Assembly: GCF_032854445.1 (NCBI RefSeq)
Contig: NC_088296.1
Span: 1,056,001-1,120,000, forward strand
Direction: 5' to 3'
From: Liolophura sinensis
Lineage: Eukaryota; Mollusca; Polyplacophora; Chitonida; Chitonidae
Length of the DNA stretch: 64,000 bases
The translations under genes were made by a program, and so were the position numbers. Of the stretch, positions 47,682 to 57,900 are shown in pieces. The notes under the pieces are model-generated. The model did no database searches, was not told the origin of the DNA, and was given only the letters and a program-made list of their open reading frames with translations. Each line of letters begins with the position of its first letter. Position 1 is the first letter of the stretch.

Positions 47682-47778
47682 CGCTTTCGTTTCGTCTGTT
47701 GTCCGGGAGAAGCGACCTCTGGCGGAACAGATGCGCGGTTATTGGCGAAAAATCCCTCATTAACTACGTCTGACTCTG
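47455..47778. promoter_or_regulatory. Probable bidirectional WDR61/TTC23 promoter
   Basis: CpG is clearly enriched compared with neighbouring DNA (GCGCGTC, ATTCGACGTCC, TTTCGTTTCGTC, GGCGGAACAGATGCGCGG). The WDR61 start codon (47681, minus) and a likely TTC23 5'UTR donor (CTCTG|GTAAGT at 47778, plus) are within 100 bp of each other. GGTTATTGGCGAAAAATC at 47739-47756 contains an inverted E2F-like and CCAAT-like core, which is suggestive only. No TATA box was recognised. Confidence 0.6.
47679..47681 (-). CDS. WDR61: WDR61 coding exon 1 (start codon only)
   Basis: On the minus strand GAAAGCGATG|GTAGGT places the ATG immediately before a good donor, so the first coding exon contributes just Met and joins TAT TCC ATT in exon 2. 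The reading [10 protein letters not shown] is close to the vertebrate N-terminus minus three residues. Inferred from position, phase and CpG context; needs a transcript. Confidence 0.7.
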
Positions 47779-48520
47779 GTAAGTTATATTTTACTCTGCA
47801 TTTGAAAGATAACTAAGTGTTCATTTTATCATGTCAGTACACAATTTAACCAACATGATGTTTATATTTTGGATTAAAGAGTACTCCAGAGATTTTCGCC
47901 TGGCCATGTTAGAAATGTAAACAGTCAGTTGTCAAGGAAAATCTCCACTTGTTTTGTTCAAATTCATGACTTTACGGCTGTTTCCCTAAGGTAAATTGTA
48001 TTTACGCAAACAGTGCAGTCCATGATTGTAGCTCTGTTTTGTCATTCAGACAGTTTTAATTCCTTTACACTGTGACTGGATGTGACACCATGTACAGTCC
48101 CACGGTTGTTGTTGTTGCATTCTATTGAAATTGTGTAGTAGACGTTTACAACATGCTGGTATAGGCCACTCTGCATGTTGAGCTTTGTCACTACTGTGAC
48201 AATCCAGTTAACTGTGACATTGTTTAGAGGCAGGATTTAGTACGTGAGAAAAATCTGTGATTCCGAAATAGATTCCCCCGCCCCCGCCCGCCCATGAAGT
48301 GTTACTGTATTGCAACTGCATAAGGTATAGACAATCTATGTGTGTACTCAAGACCACAGACATTCAGATATTTGCCAGTTTGTTTAGGCCTACATGGCCC
48401 CGTTACACACTCCTAGGCCGTAGCTGCCATCTTCCTGCTGATAACAAACAAACATACATTCATACATACAAACAAAGATACATACATAGGCCTACATACG
48501 TACGTACGTACGTACGTACG

Positions 48521-48612
<92 letters not shown>

Positions 48613-48746
48613 TACATACATACGTACTTTACCACCAATTAAGGAATTAAATAGCCTAAGTAATCACATGAAACTGCTTGTCTTCATATTTGTCGTTTCA
48701 ATCATCCCGGGATTAATACACTTCTAGCTGACTCCTTCACACGCAG
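47779..48746 (+). other. TTC23 5'UTR intron
   Basis: From CTCTG|GTAAGT to CTTCACACGCAG|ATCTAG. Contains microsatellites: (TACA/TACG)n about 48467-48530, (CA)n 48531-48559, (GACA)n 48560-48611. Short ORFs over these are spurious. Confidence 0.65.
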
Positions 48747-48774
48747 ATCTAGTCCTGAGACAACCTTAAGCAAG

Positions 48775-48923
48775 ATGAGTGAGGAGGACGCACCGGCCGG
48801 AGAAACAGAGCTGGGCATGGCACCAATTGTTGACATTCCTGGAGGCAGGGGAGATAACCAAAGGCGGGTCCAGAGTCCTGCAGTCACCCCAGAGAACACA
48901 GATGATGAGGGAGATCTGGAAGG
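48775..48923 (+). CDS. TTC23: TTC23 coding exon 1
   Basis: Residues 1-50, MSEEDAPAGETELGMAPIVD onwards, ending GDLEG across the junction. Acidic and low-complexity. The acceptor before it (CACACGCAG, ending 48746) lies 28 nt upstream of the ATG. Donor GAAGG|GTATGT. Confidence 0.75.
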
Positions 48924-51900
48924 GTATGTGGGTCACCAACAATTTATGGGTGGGGAGGAGTTAGTGAGCAGGACAGCTTGTGCATTACATCTCTGCAGAA
49001 ACAGATGGGCTAGTTTCTACATTACATGTACAATATATCATGGTATTGAGGCAGTATTGCTTAAGAAACTGTAGATGGTGGGATGGGGGTGGGGATGGGG
49101 ACGGTGGAATATGTCAGTCGCAGTGATAAAGTTGTATACATAGCATATGTACCAAGTAATATCCATCTGCTAATATCCATCTGCTGTGGACACATGTTAA
49201 TAGCTGAGCTGAGGTAGAAATATAGAACACATCTGTTGCTATTGCTTTATTATTAACTGAAACCGCAACTGTACCATACACGTCGACAGTTATCTCCTCA
49301 TGTGTCTGAAGTAAATTGTGAAATAAAAGTGAACACAAACACCTTACATCAACCTTAAAGTCTCAAAGGTCAAACATGAGGGAAACAGTGAGTGACTGGT
49401 CACTGATAGGACATAAGTGCATTTTGTCTTATTACAAAAGTGCATTTATCAGCTGGCCTTGATCTGATGTATTGTCAGGAAAATAAAACATTAGATGTAC
49501 CTTTGATGTTTATAAAGCAGTGAGAAGTGAACAGGAAAGAAGAGCATACTGTCATCTTTATGTATTCTCTGATCTGTAGGAATTGTTTAGCCCAAGTCTT
49601 TTTGCAGTTTGCAAGAAATAACTTTTATGTTATCACATGTATAAGGATCACTTTCAGTAAGCTAATATAAAGGTTTTAGATCTGGATTCTACACATATGT
49701 GTACATCTGTAAATATAATTTATATTTTGGGGGTAAATTTACTGTATAGGTTTGACCTTTTCATCCACTAAAGCACCTTTTTTTCAGTGGAATTTATGCA
49801 TACAATTACCATCAAAATGACACCAATATTGATTTGTTTGTGTGACTGAAGATGCAACTTCATAAAACTTTGCAAATTATTTCTCTACACCCCATATTTC
49901 CCAGAATGTTTCAAATTATTGATTGCAGACGTGGATGAAAAGGTTGAAGGATTATTTCAAACAAATTTAATTAAGTGAAAATGACTGTAAAGATTGAGCA
50001 CAAATACTCATTATACTGTTGTGTACATGTGTATGTAAATTCTTTCCTCCACCATGATTATGGCAGATCTGAGGTGTCTAGTAACCATAGTAACCCAATC
50101 TCAGCACGGGAACGACGACGGCGTAGAACCCATGCCAAAGGGAAAAATGGTCGCTCAGGAATTGACATGACTCCGCCAGATAAATTGTTACGAGAGGCCG
50201 GAAGGCGTGCCAGGAAATATGCCCAGCAGAAAAAGGTATGCCAGAAAATATGCCCAGCAGATAAAGGTATGCCAGAAAATATGCCCAGCAGATAAAGGTA
50301 TGCCAGGAAATATGCCCAGCAGATAAAGGTATGCCAGGAAATATGCCCAGCAGAAAAAGGTATGCCAGGAAATATGCCCAGCAGATAAAGGTATGCCAGG
50401 AAATATGCCCAGCAGATAAAGGTATGCCAGTAGACTGGTTCTGTGATTTTGGAAGAGCTTCATTCATATACAGGTTTTTATTTTATGCTTGGTTTTCAGT
50501 CACATGATAGTTGTGGGTTTTATTGGTGGTGGGTTATGATAGTGGTGAGTTTTATTGGTGGTGGGTTATGATAGTGGTGAGTTTTATTGGTGCTGGGCTG
50601 CGATAGTGGTGAGTTTTATTGGTGGTGGGTTGTGATAGTGGTGAGTTTTATTGGTGGTGGGTTATGATAGTGTTGAGTTTTAATGGTGGTGGGTTATGAT
50701 AGTGGTGAGTTTTAATGGTGGTGGGTTATGATAGTGGTGAGTTTTATTGGTGGTGGGTTATGATAGTGGTGAGTTTTGTTGGTGGTGGGCTATCATAGTG
50801 GTGAGTTTTAATGGTGGTGGGTTATGATAGTGGTGAGTTTTGTTGGTGGTGGGTTATGATAGTATTGAGTTTTGTTGGTGGTGGGTTGTGATAGTGGTGA
50901 GTTTTAATGGTGGTGGGTTATGATAGTGGTGAGTTTTGTTGGTGGTGGGTTATGATAGTGTTGAGTTTTGTTGGTGGTGGGTTATGATAGTGGTGAGTTT
51001 TATTGGTGGTGGGTTATGATAGTGGTGAGTTTTGTTGGTGGTGGGTTATGATAGTGTTGAGTTTTGTTGGTGGTGGGTTATGATAGTGGTGAGTTTTGTT
51101 GGTGGTGGGTTATGATAGTGTTGAGTTTTGTTGGTGGTGGGTTATGATAGTGGTGAGTTTTAATGGTGGTGGGTTATGATAGTGGTGAGTTTTATTGGTG
51201 GTGGGTTATGATAGTGTTGAGTTTTATTGGTGGTGGGTTGTGATAGTGGTGAGTTTTATTGGTGCTGGGCTGCAATAGTGGTGAGTTTTATTGGTGGTGG
51301 GTTGTGATAGTGGTGAGTTTTATTGGTGGTGGGTTATGATAGTGTTGAGTTTTGTTGGTGGTGGGTTATGATAGTGGTGAGTTTTATTGGTGGTGGGTTA
51401 TGATAGTGGTGAGTTTTATTGGTGGTGGGTTATGATAGTGGTGAGTTTTGTTAATTGGTGCTGGACTATGGTAGTGGTGAGTTTTATTTGTGGTGGGTTA
51501 TGATAGTGGTGAGTTTTATTGGTGGTCGGTTATGATAGTGGTGAGTTTTATTGGTGGTGGGTTATGATAGTGGTGAGTTTTATTGGTGGTGGGTTATGAT
51601 AGTGGTGAGTTTTATTGGTGGTGGGTTATGATAGTGGTGAGTTTTGTTGGTGGTTGGTTATGATAGTGTTGAGTTTTGTTGGTGGTGGGTTATGATAGTG
51701 TTGAGTTTTATTGGTGGTGGGTTATGATAGTGTTGAGTTTTGTTGGTGGTGGGTTATGATAGTGGTGAGTTTTATTGGTGGTGGCTTATGATAGTGTTGA
51801 GTTTTGTTGGTGGTGGGTTATGATAGTGGTGAGTTTTATTGGTGGTGGGTTATGATAGTGTTGAGTTTTGTTGGTGGTGGGTTATGATAGTGTTGAGTTT

Positions 51901-54900
51901 TGTTGCTGGTGGGTTATGATAGTGGTGAGTTTTATTGGTGGTGGGTTATGATAGTGTTGAGTTTTGTTGGTGGTGGGTTATGATAGTGGTGAGTTTTATT
52001 GGTGGTGGGTTATGATAGTGGTGAGTTTTGTTGGTGGTGGGTTATGATAGTGTTGAGTTTTGTTGGTGGTGGATTATGATAGTGGTGTGTTTTTTTGGTG
52101 GTGGGTTATGATAGTGGTGAGTTTTATTGGTGGTGGGTTATGATAGTGTTGAGTTTTATTGGTGGTGGGTTATGATAGTGTTGAGTTTTCTTGGTGGTCG
52201 GTTATGATAGTGGTGAGTTTTCTTGGTGGTGGGTTATGATAGTGGTGAGTTTTGTTGGTGGTGGGTTATGATAGTGGTGAGTTTTGTTGGTGGTGGGTTA
52301 TGATAGTGGTGAGTTTTATATGTGTTGGGTTATGATAGTGTTAAGTTTTGTTGGTGGTGGGTTATGATAGTGGTGAGTTTTATTGGTGGTGGGTTATGAT
52401 AGTGTTGAGTTTTGTTGGTGGTGGGTTATGATAGTGTTGAGTTTTGTTGGTGGTGGGTTATGATAGTGGTGAGTTTTGTTGGTGGTGGGTTATGATAGTG
52501 GTGAGTTTTGTTGGTGGTGGGTTATGATAGTGTTGAGTTTTATTGGTGGTGGCTTGTGATAGTGGTGAGTTTTATTGGTGGTGGGTTATGATAGTGGTGA
52601 GTTTTGTTGGTGGTGGGTTATGATAGTGGTGAGTTTTGTTGGTGGTGGTGAGTGAGGCCACTCAACTCAACTTCTTGATACCAGGATGACTTGAGCAGCA
52701 TACACATATCGACCGGAGTACAACATAAGTTCAGTTTGTTGTCTGTTTTGCCTACACAGGCACTTAGGTTGAGCTGAGTTGGGTTCAGTTTCCATGTATG
52801 CCAAACTTATACACTGGCACAACAGAATGTGATGTTGCATCATTCTGAGCAATCCCCATTGATGTGGAGGTTTTGCTGAGTAGCTGTTAACAGCATAACA
52901 GCTTAGCTGTTAACAGCATAACAGCTAAGTAGCTGTTAACAGCATAACAGCTATGTAGCTGTTAAAAAGTGTGATTTTTGCCACTACATATATTGTACCA
53001 TTCTGAATGTTTTTTAACATTCCGTATTATACGTATGTGATTGTTTTGGAGTTTCTTCATTGTTGTGCTTGTGTATGTGTTCACACTGAAAATCAGTGCT
53101 GTCCTCATAGCTAGCTGGGTAAAGCCTACATTTATTGGGGCTGTTCACAACTGTGTTTCATAGCTAGCTGTGTAAAGACTACATTTATGGGGGTTGTTCA
53201 CAACTGTGTTTCATAGCTAGCTGTGTAAAGCCTACATTTATTGGGGCTGTTCACAATTGTGTTTCATAGCTAGCTGTGTAAAGCCTACATTTATTGGGGC
53301 TGTTCACAATTGTGTTTCATAGTTAGCTGTGTAAAGACTACATTTATTGGGGCTATTCACAATTGTGTTTCATAGCTAGCTGTGTAAAGACTACATTTAT
53401 TGGGGTTGTTCACAACTGTGTTTCATAGCGAGCTGGGTAAAGGCTACATTTATTGGGGCTGTTCACAATTGTGTTTCATAGCTAGCTGTGTAAAGACTAC
53501 ATTTATTGGGGTGGTTCACAACTGTGTTTCATAGCGATCTGGGTAAAGGCTACATTTATTGGGGCTGTTCATAATTGTGTTTCATAGCGAGCTGTGTGAA
53601 GACTACATTTATTGGGGTTGTTCACAACTGTGTTTCATAGCGAGCTGTGTAAAGACTACATTTATTGGGGTTGTTCACAACTGCGTTTCATAGCGAGCTG
53701 GGTAAAGGCTACATTTATTGGGGTTGTTCACAACTGTGTTTCATAGCGAGCTGTGTGAAGACTACATTTATTGGGGTTGTTCACAACTGTGTTTCATAGC
53801 TAGCTGTGTAAAGACTACATTTATTGGGGTTGTTCACAACTGTGTTTCATAGCGAGCTGGGTAAAGACTACATTTATTGGGGTTGTTCACAGCTGTGTTT
53901 CATAGCTAGCTGTATAAAGACTACATTTATTGGGGTTGTTCACAACTGTGTTTCATAGCTAGCTGTGTAAAGACTACATTTATTGGGGTTGTTCACAACT
54001 GTGTTTCATAGCGAGCTGGGTAAAGACTACATTTATTGGGGTTGTTCACAGCTGTGTTTCATAGCTAGCTGTATAAAGACTACATTTATTGGGGTTGTTC
54101 ACAACTGTGTTTCATAGCGAGCTGGGTAAAGACTACATTTATTGGGGTTGTTCACAACTGTGTTTCATAGCGAGCTGGGTAAAGGCTACATTTGTTGGGG
54201 CTGTTCACAACTGCGTTTCAAGACTAGTCCATATAACGCCAATCATTTCAAATCATTAGTTAAACCAGTGTGCTGACCTGTGCTCTCCTGCAGGTGGATC
54301 ATTCCATCCATGAGTACATCAGATGTACAGCTCTGGCGCAGATAGTGCATGGTCCCAATCACTGGAGAGTGGCCAAGTCATACGCAGACCTGGGGGAGGC
54401 ATATTTTACACAGAAGGGTAAGCTGTAGAATGCTAAAACTCTTGGCTATACATCTTCCACACTTGAGCAACAATCTTCCTTTCTTATATTGTTACAATAT
54501 GGCTAAAATCCTGCCAAAGTCACATTTAAACAGTCAATCAATCATTCATTCTTTTCCTACATCAGAAAAAAATTCCGTCACTCTCTGTCTCTCTGCACTA
54601 TAGGTTATACTTCCCAGACTCTGCACCACTGTGAGTGGGGAAATGACATCATGCTGAGTGGGGTACACACCTCATGCTCAGACCAGGAGAAAGCTGACAT
54701 CTATACTCTCATCAATCAATCAGTCAGTCAGTCCATCACTCTCTATCTCTCTGTACTGTAGGTTACACTGCCTAGACTCAGTACCACCGTGAGCAGGGAT
54801 GTGACATCATGCTGAGTGGTATACACACCTCATCCTCAGACCAAGAGAAAGCTGACATCTACACTCTCATCAGTCAGTCAGTCATTCAGCCCTTCATTCT

Positions 54901-57900
54901 CTATCTCTCTATACTGTAGGTTACACTGCCCAGACTCAGTACCACTGTGAGCGGGGACGTGACATCATGTTGAGTGGTGCACTCACCTCATCCTCAGACC
55001 AGGAGAAAGCTGACATCTACACTCTCATCAGTCAATCAGTCACTTAGTCCATCATTCTCTATCTCTCTGTACTGTAGGTTACACTGCCCAGACTCAGTAC
55101 CACTGTGAGCGGGGACGTGACATCATGCTGAGTGGGGTACACACCTCATCCTCAGACCAGGAGAAAGCTGACATCTATGCTACCCTGACCAAAATTTACC
55201 TCACCTTGGGGAAAGCACTTACTCAGATGAAGAAGTATCCTTTTAATTGAGAACTAGATCTGAAAAGAAATCAGTGATATTTTCTTTGCTTGTTTGTGTA
55301 CTTATATGTACATATATTAAACAGGTATAAAGGCCTTTTATTTGACTTTTAATACCTGATTTAACTTTAAGCGAAGTGTTTATGTAACATTATATTAGCT
55401 CAGTCCTTTGCTGTTATAATGTGTTTTGGTCATCTCCAGTAGCTTCTGAGTTCCGGCAATGCACTATTGATCAACTTTTGATTAAAACTGTATAAAATAA
55501 TATATAGAATATTTGCACAATGAAAGTTAAATGCATTAAAAACATGTGCATCAGTGAGAACATACAGATTTTGCTGTGATTGGTTTACTCTGCCTAATTT
55601 CTCCTCAACTGTGTAAAGATATAAAGAAGCTGAACAGTCCCTCAAGAAAGCCGACAAAGTGATCGGAGAGAGAGGCCAGCTGTCATGTGTGAGTGACGAG
55701 GAATGTGATCAGGTGGAGATAGAACTGTCATTAGCTCAGGCCAGGTAAGACAAGTGACAGTCTCAGGTGAGGTAGTAATCTTTGAGGGGGGGCCTCCGTG
55801 GCTCAGTTAGTTAGCCCACTAGCTCAGCTTAATGACCCGGAAGCCTTTCACCAATGCGGTCGCTGTTAGTTTAAGTCCAGCTCATGCTGGCTTCCTCTCC
55901 AGCCATAAGTGGGAAGGCCTGTCAGCAACCTGCGGATGGTCGTGGGTTTTTGCCGGGCTCTTCTCGGTTTCTTCCCACCATAATGCTGACCTCCGTCGTG
56001 TAAATGAAATATTCTTGAATACGGCGTAAAACACCAATCAAATAAATAAATAAATAATCTTTGAGGTACATGTAACAATCTCAGGTGAGGTAGTTATTAA
56101 TCTGGTAATAATGTGAGGTACTGATCTGTCCAGTAACAATCTTAGGTGACAGTTAACAAGCAAGGTAACAACCTCAGCTAAGTTAATAATTGGACATGAA
56201 ACAATTTCAGGTCAGGTAGCAATCAGACAGGTGACAGTCTCAGGTTAGGTAGTAATCCGACAGGTAACAGTCTCAGGTCAGGTAGCAATCAGACTGGTGA
56301 CAATCTCAGGTCAGGTAGTAATTAGACAGGTAACAGTCTCAGGTCAGGTGGTAATGTGACTGGTGACAATCTCAGGTCAGGTAGTAATTAGACAGGTAAC
56401 AGTCTCAGGTCAGGCGGTAATGTGACTGGTGACAATCTCAGGTCAGGTAGTAATTAGACAGGTAACAGTCTCAGGTCAGGTAGTAAAACAACAGGTAACA
56501 GTCTCAGGTCAGGTAGTAATTAGACAGGTAACAGTCTCAGGTCAGGTGGTAATGTGACTGGTGATAATCTCAGGTCAGGTAGTAATTAGACAGGTAACAG
56601 TCTCAGGTCAGGTAGCAATCAGACAGGTAATAGTCTCAGGTCAGGTAGTAATTAGACAGGTAACAGTCTCAGGTCAGGAAGTAATCCGACAGGTAACAAT
56701 CTCTGGTCAGGTAGTAATTAGACAGGTAACAGTGTCAGGTCAGGTAGCAATCAGACAGGTAACAGTCTCAGGTCAGGTAGCAATCAGACAGGTAACAGTG
56801 TCAGGTCAGGTAGCAATCAGACAGGTAACAGTCTCAGGTCAGGTAGCAATCAGACAGGTAACAGTGTCAGGTCAGGTAGTAATTAGACAGGTAACAGTGT
56901 CAGGTCAGGTAGTAATTAGACAGGTAACAGTCTCAGGTCAGGAAGTAATCCGACAGGTAAAATCTCAGGTCAGGTAGTAATACGACAGGCAACAATATCA
57001 GGTCAGGTAGTAATCAGTCCAATGACAATCTCAGGTCAGGTAGCAATTATACAGGTAACAGTCTCAGGTCAGGTAGTAATCAGACAGGTAACAATTTCAG
57101 GTCAGGTAGTAATCCGACAGGTAACAGTCTTAGGTGAGGTAGTAATCAGTCCGATAACAATATGAGGTCAGGTAGCAATTAGACAGGTAACAGTCTCAGG
57201 TCAGGTAATAATCAGTCTAATAACAATATGAGGTCAGGTAGTAATCAGTGAGGTAACAATCTTAGGTGAGGTAATAACCAGGTAATGCTGTCTGGTGAGG
57301 TAGTAATTTGACAGGTAACAATCTGAGGTGGGGTAGTAATCTGTCATGTAAGTCAAACACTTGCCCTTGAGGTAATGTGCTCCTCTGTAAGTCAAGTGGT
57401 CTGCTGGATAGGTAATCTTTAGCTGTGTTGTTGTTGTACAGGTTGTTCAGCGCCCAGAAGAAGATCGCCCTGGCACAGAGCCGGTACGGGGAGGGCCTGG
57501 AGCAGATACAGCGCTCCCTGGGGGATGATCACATTGACCTGATTCCAGTCTACCAGGAAATGGGCAAAATATCCTTTACTAACACTGATCAGTTATGACA
57601 AGACAAGAGGATGTTATAAAATGTTACCCTCTTTTGGTGCTAAAACATTCATTTTTACATTTGGATATTATCCTACATTTCAGATCAACTGCAAAACACG
57701 TTTCTAACCTCACTGTGTTCATGTAACTGTGTAGTATGAAAGTTCTGCTCATAGTAAAAGTATTATTGTTTACATGCTAGTGCAAAGAGGAAAGAAACTC
57801 CCAGGTGTGCTGCCCTGCTGTACAGCCAGGCGTGCTATCCTGCTGTGCAGTGATTACATGTGTATAGCTTAGGTTCATTCTCTCCATGATTAGCACGCAG

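Noticed and set aside
54604-55026. Three extra TTC23 exons (alternative exon cluster)
   Set aside because: No copy has a donor or extends past DIYT/DIYA, and one has an in-frame stop; only the 55078 copy is complete.
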